NCBI RefSeq assembly: GCF_004364635.1
Contig: NZ_SOAX01000003.1
Coordinates: 373,538 to 437,537 of the forward strand
Source of the DNA: Halospina denitrificans
Lineage (GTDB): Bacteria; Pseudomonadota; Gammaproteobacteria; Pseudomonadales; Oleiphilaceae
DNA: 64,000 nucleotides
Reading direction: 5' to 3'
Of this stretch, positions 1-9,234 are shown piece by piece. Made by a program: the position numbers and the translations under genes. The notes under the pieces were generated by a model. It was not told the origin of the DNA and searched no databases. It worked only from the letters and a program-made list of their open reading frames with translations. Numbering within the stretch: position 1 is the first letter of the stretch; each line of letters starts with the position of its first letter.

Positions 1-2047
<2,047 letters not shown>

Positions 2048-2119
2048 CGGGTTTGAGGGTCCGGAGCCAAGGTGCGGGGAGCGTATTCGATCGGGATGTG
2101 GCTTGGCAAGCGGAGCTTA

Positions 2120-2974
2120 TTACTCCGCAGGGGACTGCATGCATTCAGGGCAGTAAAGAGTACCCAGACGCAGATGATAACGGACTGTCGTGCCCGCATC
2201 GATTTCCTCGCCGCAGCTATCGCAGAGAGAGCCAATCTCCAGCGTGACCTCTCCATAGCCCGATACCGGAATTTCCATGTCGCCTATTTTCCGGTTCCAG
2301 GGCTCATCCTTGACAATATCCTCCCTGAAACTGTTTTCCAGACCACGCCATCGCTCTATCAAGTGTTCAGGCAGATTGTGGCGCCTCATGGATTCCACCA
2401 TTATCGACTCTCTATAATCGAATAGATCATCGGATATCACCATCCAGTGATGAGCGTTGCGCGGCCTGTCTCCGAAATAAACCTTTTCTCCCGTAAACTT
2501 CTGCTTCATGAAAAGATACTGCTTTTCCTGCACCCGTTGCCGGGTTACGCCGTGAAAAAATGGGGAGAGCCGTTCATCCGAAAAAACCCGGATGTAGAAA
2601 TCCTCAAGAATTTCTGACAGAACACGGCCGTTATCCAGTGCCTCCCACATTTCTGGATCCGGCGACAGGAACGTTTCTTTACGGCTTGTGGACGACTTCC
2701 TTTTAACACTGCCTTTTCCCGCCGGAACAATCGAGAGTCCTTCTATCGGTCTGCAAACACAGGGAAGAAAACATCCCTGCTCAACCTGTTCATCACTGAG
2801 TCCTTTCTGGGATTTTGGGGGCAGTCTCCCCTTTTCAGCAATGTGCATGCAGGTGTGACAGGATCCCTTGCGGCAGGAAAAAGGGAAATTCACACCCTGT
2901 CGCAGCATTGCTTCAAGCAGGGTTTCGTGCGGATCACAATCATAACTGCTGCCCGAATACTCAATCCTGAACAT
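2120..2974 (-). CDS. 2Fe-2S ferredoxin / truncated globin / zinc-ribbon fusion protein
   Basis: A 284-residue protein with three modules. Residues 1-90 look like a plant-type 2Fe-2S ferredoxin: SCRKGSCHTC gives Cys34, Cys39 and Cys42, with the fourth ligand at Cys72 or Cys74 in FLPCVCRP. Residues about 105-225 resemble a truncated haemoglobin: LSPFFHGV, then NAHHWMVISDDLFDYR, with His175/His176 as candidate proximal haem ligand. Residues 248-280 carry two CxxC pairs (Cys251/254 and Cys275/278), probably a zinc ribbon. It is the last gene of a leftward cassette, 16 bases after a roadblock gene. A role in redox or gas sensing, or in electron delivery to haem, is inference. Domain calls rest on motifs only. 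Confidence 0.8.
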   Translation of the reverse strand: MFRIEYSGSSYDCDPHETLLEAMLRQGVNFPFSCRKGSCHTCMHIAEKGRLPPKSQKGLSDEQVEQGCFLPCVCRPIEGLSIVPAGKGSVKRKSSTSRKETFLSPDPEMWEALDNGRVLSEILEDFYIRVFSDERLSPFFHGVTRQRVQEKQYLFMKQKFTGEKVYFGDRPRNAHHWMVISDDLFDYRESIMVESMRRHNLPEHLIERWRGLENSFREDIVKDEPWNRKIGDMEIPVSGYGEVTLEIGSLCDSCGEEIDAGTTVRYHLRLGTLYCPECMQSPAE

Positions 2975-2990
2975 AACAATTGCTCACGCG

Positions 2991-3416
2991 TCAGTAATTA
3001 TTTCCGATTAGTTCGTCGATTTTTGAGGCCGATTTGCGTGCCTCGAGAAAGATCCGTCCGAGGTTGACGCTTGGTTTGGCAGCTATGGCGAGAACCTTGT
3101 CACCGCCGGCCCTCACCAGGAGCATCAGTCCTTGAGAGCCTTCTATCAGCAGTTGCTTCATCTCGCCGCGGGCGATCTCGTCCGCGGCCCTTTCAGCCAG
3201 TGCAAGCAGCGATGCGCACATTGCCGCAAAGCGGTCCTCATCGGTATCTTTCCCCAGCACCGCGCCAATGATGTAGCCATCGGAGGTCATCGTGGCAGAT
3301 GCTTCTATGTCGCTGGAGGAAGCATTCAACTCCCGCAAAACCCCCCTTGCTGACGTTGCCGCAGTTGCCGCACTTCCTTTTACAGGATTCTGTCCGGAAT
3401 CAGTCGAGGCGCTCAT
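2991..3416 (-). CDS. Roadblock/LC7-domain protein (MglB-like), second copy
   Basis: A 141-residue protein. After a low-complexity N-terminus (about 30 residues rich in Ser, Thr and Ala) it has a single roadblock/LC7-like fold: ELNASSSDIEASATMTSDGY, a helix MCASLLALAERAADEI, strands QLLIEGSQGLMLLVRAGGDKVLAIAA, and a final helix GRIFLEARKSASKIDELI. In known systems MglB-type roadblock dimers are activators of MglA-type GTPases, and a GTPase of that kind is encoded two genes upstream. The ATG lies 68 bases after the previous stop and the gene ends 16 bases before the ferredoxin-globin gene. A regulatory partnership with the GTPase is inferred from context. Confidence 0.8.
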   Translation of the reverse strand: MSASTDSGQNPVKGSAATAATSARGVLRELNASSSDIEASATMTSDGYIIGAVLGKDTDEDRFAAMCASLLALAERAADEIARGEMKQLLIEGSQGLMLLVRAGGDKVLAIAAKPSVNLGRIFLEARKSASKIDELIGNNY

Positions 3417-3484
3417 AAAGTCTTCCTGTTCAATGTCGCACTGTCGGAGTTTTCTGGCCGGGCTTAACCCGACCAGACAACTGA

Positions 3485-3892
3485 TTAAAGTCCAGCTTCA
3501 ACCGTAGAGAGAGCCGTGCGTGCCTTTGTAAGGACCATGCCCAGATTGGCGGTTTTCCGGCAGACAAACGTCACCACGTGATCCTGATGGGCCTTGGCTC
3601 GCATGAATACGTGAATGAGGTTTTCGCTGTTCACAATGATTTCCTGGAAGTAATGGAAGTCATCAAGTGGCAAGCCCCTCGCTTTTTTGAACATGTTCTC
3701 GATGCTGACGACATTCGGTCCCTGGAAAAGATCGGCAGTAGCGGCAGCGAGCATTTCCAGAACTTCGTCCGGATGCGAATCCACCGTTTTGATTCCAAGA
3801 AGCATCCCGCTGGAGATGTCGACATAGCCTCCAGCAAGGCATTCGGGAATGGTTGTAATCGCTTCTTGTATGGTGTTATCGAGGTCAGACAT
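3485..3892 (-). CDS. Roadblock/LC7-like protein, first copy
   Basis: A 135-residue protein that I place in the roadblock/LC7 superfamily with less certainty than its neighbour. It has an N-terminal helix, a GYVDISSGMLLGIKTVD strand pair, a helix DEVLEMLAAATADLF, strands EIIVNSENLIHVFMRA and HVVTFVCRKTANLGMVLTK, and a last helix. The order matches the 2991-3416 protein, though overall identity is low by eye. It may form the second half of a heterodimeric roadblock module acting on the GTPase. A good Shine-Dalgarno (AAGGAGG in the reverse strand) lies just upstream. It starts 41 bases after the ABC-phosphatase gene. Confidence 0.68.
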   Translation of the reverse strand: MSDLDNTIQEAITTIPECLAGGYVDISSGMLLGIKTVDSHPDEVLEMLAAATADLFQGPNVVSIENMFKKARGLPLDDFHYFQEIIVNSENLIHVFMRAKAHQDHVVTFVCRKTANLGMVLTKARTALSTVEAGL

Positions 3893-3933
3893 CTATCGTC
3901 CTCCTTATCTTTTTTAAAGGTACGCGGAATCCG

Positions 3934-5271
3934 TCAGGATCCCTGCGCGGTTTTCGCCCGTTCCGTCAGAAACAGGGCAAATTTCTCCAGGAATTCCACC
4001 TGTGCTTCGGATTGAACCCAACGGGGCTCGATGCGCCGGACCATTTCCAGTGAATCCAGCGCGGCCATGCCTTCCCAGATCAGGCAGGAGGCAAGTACGG
4101 TTCCGGTACGACCGAGACCAGCCCTGCAGTGGACAGCGACAACGCCACCTTCATCACAGAGCCTCTGGATCCTTTTGCAAAGGCCCGCAGCCTGGGTGAT
4201 TGAGGGGGCCGCCATGTCCTGGAAGGGTGACCAGAAATTGTCGATGCCGTACTCGGCCAGGGCTTCGGTGTCAGGTCTGGTTTCGGTCAGGGTGATCAGT
4301 GTGGTGACGCCAACCCGTTTCAGTGCTGCGAGGTCATGCTCAAGATCCTGAACAATTCCCGGTCTGGGTGTTCCAGCAAGCTGTCCTTTCTTGAGCCAGA
4401 GAAAACCTCTCGGGCCGAAACTGTCGCTGACAAAGGATCGTGCTTCCTCCGGGAGGGGCGGGGGCGCAGGCGTTTCAGGAGCGAGGGTCTCAGGGTCCGC
4501 ATCGGGAGCGGCAACGGCGCAGGATCCGGTTCTCACGAAGCTTTGCCCGGCCTCGCTGACCGGAGACTTGAGAAAGTCGCTCGTTTTTGCCGCCTCATGA
4601 ACGCTGCCTCCCGCAATTAAAACCATGCGTCCGCCAAGCATTGAGGCGTGAGAAAGATTGTGCAGCGCAATCAGGATTGAGCGCCGATGGGCCTCGGAAG
4701 CAATGTAATCCAATAGGCGCCGTGCTTCCTGATCATTCAGGCCGGTCGTTGGTTCATCCAGCAGAATCAGGCGGGCCCCTGTTGCCGCGAGCCTCATGGT
4801 GGCGAGATGTCTTTGCTGTGCCAGATTCAGGTGAATGGCCGGCTCGTCAATCCGATCAATAAGCTCGTGCAAACCGGCTGCTTCCAGAAGTCTCTGCGCC
4901 AGTTCGCGCTGCTGAATCGGGGACAGGGACCTGCGTTCGGGCAGATCCTGAATGATGTTTTCAAGGATGCTCGCCATCACCATTCTGGCGTTCTGTGCGG
5001 CGAGTACGGGCCGTTCCCCATCGCCCAGGGGGTTGCCAAGGTAATTCACACTGCCCCAGGTACGAAGGTTGGGGTTGGGATCGTTAAAACCGGCCAGGGT
5101 CCGGAGCAGTGTCGATTTTCCGGTTCCGCTGGGGCCAAGGAGAATGGTGACCTCACGGTCCGGAACCTCAAGATCGATACTTGCAAGTACGGTTTTCTCG
5201 CTGAAGGCCACGCCAAACCCGCTAAGCGAGAGAACCGACGGATTTGAGGCATCCTGTTCAGGGGTGTTCAA
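3934..5271 (-). CDS. ABC-type ATPase fused to a tyrosine/dual-specificity phosphatase
   Basis: A 445-residue two-domain protein. Residues about 10-235 form an ABC ATPase: Walker A LLGPSGTGKSTLL, Walker B LILLDEPTTGLN and an H-loop IALHNLSH. The signature is weak (HLNLAQQRHLATMR rather than LSGGQ). A Pro/Glu-rich linker follows. The C-terminal 150 residues look like a Cdc14/DSP-type phosphatase with the P-loop VHCRAGLGRTG and a conserved Asp upstream in GIDNFWSPFQDMAAP. No permease is encoded nearby, so transport is not indicated. It overlaps the upstream GTPase gene by 4 bases. I read it as a soluble signalling enzyme, by inference. Confidence 0.85.
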   Translation of the reverse strand: MNTPEQDASNPSVLSLSGFGVAFSEKTVLASIDLEVPDREVTILLGPSGTGKSTLLRTLAGFNDPNPNLRTWGSVNYLGNPLGDGERPVLAAQNARMVMASILENIIQDLPERRSLSPIQQRELAQRLLEAAGLHELIDRIDEPAIHLNLAQQRHLATMRLAATGARLILLDEPTTGLNDQEARRLLDYIASEAHRRSILIALHNLSHASMLGGRMVLIAGGSVHEAAKTSDFLKSPVSEAGQSFVRTGSCAVAAPDADPETLAPETPAPPPLPEEARSFVSDSFGPRGFLWLKKGQLAGTPRPGIVQDLEHDLAALKRVGVTTLITLTETRPDTEALAEYGIDNFWSPFQDMAAPSITQAAGLCKRIQRLCDEGGVVAVHCRAGLGRTGTVLASCLIWEGMAALDSLEMVRRIEPRWVQSEAQVEFLEKFALFLTERAKTAQGS

Positions 5272-5801
5272 CGCTTAACTCCAGGGTCCAGCATGGCCAA
5301 CAACGCCTGCAGCAGAACGGTAATATCGTTTCTTTCGCGGGCATCGACTTCAAAAACCGGGGCCTTCACACCAAGCTCATTCAGCTTGGTGTGGTAGGAA
5401 TACAGGCCAGGCCGGGCCTTCATATCCATCCGGGTTACACCGATGACCATGGAGCTTTTCTTGATGAAAGGGCGAAAGGCCTGGATAAAGAATTCCAGGT
5501 CAGCAAGTGGATCTTCCCGTTTGTTGTCGAGCAGCAGGACGAGGCCAAGCCCCCCGATTGTTATGATGTCCCACATAAAGCTGAAGCGTTCCTGGCCAGG
5601 AGTCCCGTACAGGTGGATTTTCTGTTCGCCTCCGACATCCAAAGTGCCGTAATCCATGGCAACAGTGGTCGTTTCCTTGCGCTCCGAAACGTCATCGCTC
5701 GCCTTGCTCTCGGTGCTGACCACCTCGATATCGCTGATGGTCTGTATTGCTGTCGTTTTCCCGGCCCCGACAGGACCGGCGAAGATGATTTTATGTTCCA
5801 C
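5268..5801 (-). CDS. MglA-like small Ras-family GTPase
   Basis: A 177-residue GTPase. G1 is GPVGAGKT (residues 9-16), G3 is YGTPGQERF (65-73) and G4 is the variant TRMD (123-126) instead of NKxD. The TPGQ form of G3 is typical of MglA and related bacterial GTPases that work with roadblock proteins. There is no membrane segment or lipidation motif. It starts 9 bases after the preceding gene and its stop overlaps the start of the ABC-phosphatase gene, so all are co-transcribed. Roadblock proteins encoded downstream are likely GAP or GEF partners. The cellular output is unknown. Confidence 0.9.
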   Translation of the reverse strand: MEHKIIFAGPVGAGKTTAIQTISDIEVVSTESKASDDVSERKETTTVAMDYGTLDVGGEQKIHLYGTPGQERFSFMWDIITIGGLGLVLLLDNKREDPLADLEFFIQAFRPFIKKSSMVIGVTRMDMKARPGLYSYHTKLNELGVKAPVFEVDARERNDITVLLQALLAMLDPGVKR

Positions 5802-5810
5802 AAAGAACTC

Positions 5811-6449
5811 CTAACGTCCGGAGAGCTTGCCGAGAAGCGAGGACAGGAGAGTCTGGTTGCGATGGGGCTCCAGTCGCGGCTCCTCTGGCTTACGGTTGAT
5901 GGGGCGAGCAAAACCGGCAGCACGGGCTGCGCTGTAAATCTGGTACATTTCCTTGGCTGGAACTTTCAGCAGCCGGGACGCAAAGAAGATGGATGTCGGG
6001 TGTTGGTAGAACAGGGCCAGGCTTCTGAATGTATCGGGTGTTAAAGGCAGACGCGTCAGGTTGGGCCAGTAATCGAGCTGAACAACATCGTTCCAGCTAC
6101 ACCCCTCCATCAGGCGGCCCTTGGAGACATGAAAGGCGGTTTGCCACATCAGTTCGTCTATATTCCTTCCGACCCGGTTCGCGTAAGGCGCGCTGTCTTC
6201 TTCAGAGACAATGGTTACGCGACACTTGTCGGGGGGAAGCTGAAGGAGCTCTGGCAGATCCGGGCTGTCTGCAAAGTACTCGCCCCGGGTACTGAGAAGC
6301 ACCAGGCTTCCATGTCCTTCGGCAGAAACCCGAATGTTCTGCTGATTCGCTAACGCCCGTCTAAAGCTGGTGATCAGGCAATCATCAGGGCTGAAAAACT
6401 CTGGAGCTGCCGCATTATTCGAGTTCTGGGGGTCTGCTCTTACGTCCAT
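5811..6449 (-). CDS. Conserved protein of unknown function, first gene of GTPase/roadblock cassette
   Basis: A 212-residue soluble protein that I do not recognise. The frame is open upstream to a TTG at 6539, but the ATG at 6447-6449 has a Shine-Dalgarno-like GGGAAGG directly upstream and starts in the right place, so I use it. Visible parts are a central alpha/beta segment (SLVLLSTRGEYFADSPDL, then CRVTIVSEED) and a C-terminal helical region (LFYQHPTSIFFASRLLKVPA, then MYQIYSAARAAGF) that could be a winged-helix-like or adaptor domain. It is probably the promoter-proximal gene of the leftward operon, 9 bases before the GTPase. It could be an effector or scaffold of the GTPase, but nothing in the sequence proves this. 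Confidence 0.75.
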   Translation of the reverse strand: MDVRADPQNSNNAAAPEFFSPDDCLITSFRRALANQQNIRVSAEGHGSLVLLSTRGEYFADSPDLPELLQLPPDKCRVTIVSEEDSAPYANRVGRNIDELMWQTAFHVSKGRLMEGCSWNDVVQLDYWPNLTRLPLTPDTFRSLALFYQHPTSIFFASRLLKVPAKEMYQIYSAARAAGFARPINRKPEEPRLEPHRNQTLLSSLLGKLSGR

Positions 6450-6502
6450 GCGCCTTCCCGGAAAGATGGGTTTATTTTTCTGATTTTTTCTTAACCATGA
6501 TC

Positions 6503-6523
6503 CTGCTATTAAAAAATTAGCAG
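6503..6523. promoter_or_regulatory. A+T-rich 21-bp inverted repeat upstream of the GTPase cassette
   Basis: Six-base arms CTGCTA and TAGCAG flank a nine-base A+T-rich centre. It lies about 55 bases upstream of the first ATG of the leftward cassette, in a markedly A+T-rich stretch (6470-6530) suited to a promoter. An operator or part of the promoter is plausible; a hairpin in the leader is the alternative. No clear -35/-10 pair was assigned. Confidence 0.35.
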
Positions 6524-6667
6524 CTGTATCCGAGGGCAATTTCAGGTGTGCAATATCCGGCTATGGAGGGCGCCAGATACGACCTGTCTTGCAATAAACG
6601 TACTTCTGCCCTCCTGGGCAGATGATGCCAGGGACGCGCTTTCGCATCTGGAAACAACCCGAGCGCT

Positions 6668-6679
6668 GGGGGGGGGGGG
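6668..6679. repeat. Homopolymer tract of 12 G
   Basis: Twelve consecutive G residues lie between the cassette promoter region and the tRNA-Leu gene. No gene runs through it that I can support. Such tracts slip during replication and are also common sequencing-error sites, so the length should be treated as approximate. The surrounding stretch 6540-6788 holds no other feature that I can support except a small hairpin (CGATAA, four-base loop, TTATCG) at about 6744-6759. Confidence 0.6.
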
Positions 6680-6788
6680 CTATGGTAGGGACATTCGGAG
6701 TTGCAGCAGGCCCTCTGTGCACCAGACAGACCTATGACTCATCGATAATGATTTATCGTGGGTAATTTTCGTACGGGGGAATCAGGGT

Positions 6789-6873
6789 TGGTGCCGAGGG
6801 TGGGACTCGAACCCACAAGGCTTTCGCCACCTGATTTTGAGTCAGGCGTGTTTACCGGTTTCACCACCTCGGC
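6789..6873 (-). tRNA. tRNA-Leu (anticodon CAA)
   Basis: Reverse complement of 6789-6873 folds as a class II tRNA. The acceptor stem is GCCGAGG paired with CCTCGGC, followed by discriminator A and an encoded CCA. The anticodon stem CCTGA/TCAGG encloses loop CTCAAAA, anticodon CAA (decodes UUG). A long variable arm and the T-arm GGGTTCGAGTCCC are visible. Length is 85 nt including CCA. A strong promoter lies directly upstream. It stands alone. Confidence 0.96.
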
Positions 6874-6884
6874 GACGGAATCGG

Positions 6885-6912
6885 ATTATACGCGTGCGCG
6901 GCAACAGGTCAA
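6885..6912 (-). promoter_or_regulatory. Sigma-70 promoter of tRNA-Leu
   Basis: On the minus strand TTGACC (6907-6912) and a perfect TATAAT (6885-6890) are separated by 16 bases, and the tRNA 5' end lies 11 bases after the -10 box. A hairpin-forming inverted repeat AACCCGC/GCGGGTT (6915-6934) sits immediately upstream. The rest of 6874-6993 holds only the leader of the adenylate cyclase gene. Confidence 0.8.
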
Positions 6913-6993
6913 TCAACCCGCGGCCAGGCGGGTTAATTGTTAGCCGGCCCATTTGCTGATACCGTTACGCTAAAAGGATCCGATCGTTAACCC

Positions 6994-8400
6994 ATGATGA
7001 ACGCACCGTTAATGCCCTCGGGCATCACCGCCATGGATCGCAAACAGCGACCGGCCGCGATACCGCCAATGCCGGACTACCATGCCCGTGTCATGGGCTA
7101 CATGGCCGGCGGCGCCATCATCATGACCGGGGTACTGATCGACCACTTCCCCGCCCACCTGATATGGCTGGTGCCCCTCGCCCTGCTCTGGCCCCATGCC
7201 CTGTACTTCCTCAGCCGGGCACTGCTTCCCAAGCGGACCGCCGTAGTCCGCGAGCGCATCCTCCTTCTGGACGGCGTAATCATCGGGTCTCTGATTGTAC
7301 AACTGCAGTTCAGTCTGATCCCCGCCATCATGCTACTGCTGATGGTCAGTTTCAGCTGCATCATCGTTGGCGGGCTGCGGGCGTGGGCCATGAACATGGT
7401 CGCCCTGGCCCTGGGTATCGCCGGTACCGTTGCGGTACTGGGCGCGGAATTCCAACCGGAAATACCCCTGACCCTGGCGATGGTCAGTGCCGTGGCAACG
7501 GCGGTCTACGTGTGCATCATGGCCTTCTATACCTACCAACAGGCCAGGGCCCTCGTGCTCGCCAAGTCCCAGATCCAGTACCAGCGGGAACAGTCCATTG
7601 CCCTGTCCCACAAGCTGGCCAAGTATCTCTCTCCCCAGGTCTGGCAGTCGATCTTCACGGGCGAACGGGATGTGCGCCTGGAGACCCAGCGCAAGAAACT
7701 GGCTGTCTTTTTTTCGGATATTCAGGGCTTCACCGAGCTGTCCGAGGAAATGGAGCCGGAAGGGCTTACCGACCTGCTCAACACCTACTTCACGGAAATG
7801 TCCCAGATCGCGCTGAAGTATGGGGGCACCATCGACAAGTTCGTGGGTGACAGCATCATGATCTTCTTCGGTGACCCCACCAGCCAGGGCGCCAAGAACG
7901 ACACCATCGCCTGTGTGGCCATGGCGATCGAGATGCGCAAGCACATGACGGTGCTGCGCCAGAAGTGGAAAAGCCAGGGCATCCGTACGCCGCTGGAAAT
8001 CCGCATGGGCATCAGTACCGGCTTCTGCACCGTGGGCAACTTCGGCGCGGACAACCGCATGGATTACACCATCATCGGCAAGGAAGTGAACCTGGCCAGC
8101 CGCCTGGAAGAGCTTGGAGACCCCGGCGAGATCCTGGTCTCCTATGAGACCTTCTCCCTGATCAAGGACAGGATCATGTGCCGCGACAAGGGCGAGATCA
8201 CCGTTAAGGGTTTTGCCCGGCCCGTTCCCATCTACCAGGTCATCGACTTCCGCCAGGACATTGGCAACAGCCGCAGTTTCATCGAGCACGAAGGCGACGG
8301 CTTTGCCATGTACCTGGACTCGGAAAAGGTGGACGCCAACGAGAGGGAGCAGATCATCCAGGCGCTGGACAATGCCGCCCGCCACCTCCGCGAAGACTGA
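6994..8400 (+). CDS. cyaB: MASE2-domain membrane adenylate cyclase (class III, CyaB-like)
   Basis: Makes cAMP from ATP. The 468-residue product has a hydrophobic N-terminal half with about six membrane segments (residues 30-190), resembling the MASE2 sensor of Pseudomonas CyaB (a protein of similar length), then a class III cyclase domain at about 225-400. In the cyclase, VFFSDIQGFTELSE and FVGDSIMIFFGDP supply metal-binding aspartates, and YTIIGKEVNLASRLE carries the transition-state Asn/Arg region. cAMP would act through a Vfr/CRP-type regulator, which is not in this window. The ATG at 6994 is followed by a second ATG, with only a distant Shine-Dalgarno (AAAAGGA), so the exact start is uncertain. 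Ends flush against convergent queF. Confidence 0.9.
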   Translation: MMNAPLMPSGITAMDRKQRPAAIPPMPDYHARVMGYMAGGAIIMTGVLIDHFPAHLIWLVPLALLWPHALYFLSRALLPKRTAVVRERILLLDGVIIGSLIVQLQFSLIPAIMLLLMVSFSCIIVGGLRAWAMNMVALALGIAGTVAVLGAEFQPEIPLTLAMVSAVATAVYVCIMAFYTYQQARALVLAKSQIQYQREQSIALSHKLAKYLSPQVWQSIFTGERDVRLETQRKKLAVFFSDIQGFTELSEEMEPEGLTDLLNTYFTEMSQIALKYGGTIDKFVGDSIMIFFGDPTSQGAKNDTIACVAMAIEMRKHMTVLRQKWKSQGIRTPLEIRMGISTGFCTVGNFGADNRMDYTIIGKEVNLASRLEELGDPGEILVSYETFSLIKDRIMCRDKGEITVKGFARPVPIYQVIDFRQDIGNSRSFIEHEGDGFAMYLDSEKVDANEREQIIQALDNAARHLRED

Positions 8401-9222
8401 CTACTGGCGGCATAGCCTGATGCCTGGCGCACTACCCGTGTCGGTTGAACGCCAGGGATTGATGTCCAGGCCACCCCGCCTGGTGTACCAGGCTCCCACG
8501 CTCAATCGCGCTGGACCAAGATGGTGCTGGAGGTCGGTGAAAATCCGCTCCACACAATGCTCATGGAAGTCACGCTGCTCCCTGAAGCCAATGATGTAGC
8601 CAAGCAACGCCCCCCTGTCGATGCGTGGGCCGTCATACTCAACCAGAAGCGTTCCCCAGTCAGGCTGGCCCGTCACCGGACAGAGACTGCGCAGAAGATG
8701 CGAACAGAGCCGTTCCTGAACCCGTTCGCCACGGGCTTCAACCAGGTGCGACAGCGGCTCATCCGCAGGCAGCACCACGCCACCGGCATCATCAATCAAC
8801 GCAGCCTCACTCGGGCGAGCCTGCGCCTGACGCATTTCCTCTACCGGAAAGAGCCGCGCGCTGACCAGCGCCCCCGCCTTTTCCGAGAGGTCCGTTTCCA
8901 GGGTCCGGATCAACTCGACCTGGGTCGGAAAAACCCGGTTATTGAGCGAGTTCAGATACAGCTTGAAGGACTTGGACTCTATCAGACAGGGAGAATCCGC
9001 CGGCACCCGGAACTCACCCACGGCAACCCGCGGGACCCCGTCGGGCCTGAGCCAGCTTATCTCCCAAGCCTGCCACCGATCCTCTCCGTACCAGGGCCAA
9101 CCGCCCTGACCAAGCCCCAGTTCCCGGCGATTATCGACGCGAGGGACCGGGAAAAGCAGCTCCGGATCGTAGCTTTCCGGATAGTTGGTGGTCCGCCCCA
9201 GCGGCATGTCATCCTGCGTCAT
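8401..9222 (-). CDS. queF: NADPH-dependent 7-cyano-7-deazaguanine reductase QueF (type II)
   Basis: Reduces preQ0 to preQ1, the base that Tgt (encoded at the left end of this window) inserts into tRNA. At 273 residues it is the two-domain type II form (E. coli, 282). The QueF motif ESKSFKLYLNSLN is at residues 82-94 and the catalytic Cys181 lies in LCPVTGQPDWG. The N-terminus MPLGRTTNYPESYDP is typical. The gene runs leftward and starts 12 bases after the ABC-2 permease gene, so it may be co-transcribed with the exporter. It is convergent with cyaB with no spacer. Confidence 0.96.
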   Translation of the reverse strand: MTQDDMPLGRTTNYPESYDPELLFPVPRVDNRRELGLGQGGWPWYGEDRWQAWEISWLRPDGVPRVAVGEFRVPADSPCLIESKSFKLYLNSLNNRVFPTQVELIRTLETDLSEKAGALVSARLFPVEEMRQAQARPSEAALIDDAGGVVLPADEPLSHLVEARGERVQERLCSHLLRSLCPVTGQPDWGTLLVEYDGPRIDRGALLGYIIGFREQRDFHEHCVERIFTDLQHHLGPARLSVGAWYTRRGGLDINPWRSTDTGSAPGIRLCRQ

Positions 9223-9234
9223 CGTCCACTCCCG

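Noticed and set aside
2100-2145. A terminator at the end of the ferredoxin-globin gene (GCGGAG/CTCCGC)
   Set aside because: The six-base stem overlaps the stop codon and is not followed by a T-run on the transcribed strand.
6546-6737. A short plus-strand frame through the poly-G tract
   Set aside because: It has no Shine-Dalgarno, no domain and depends on the exact length of an unstable G-run.
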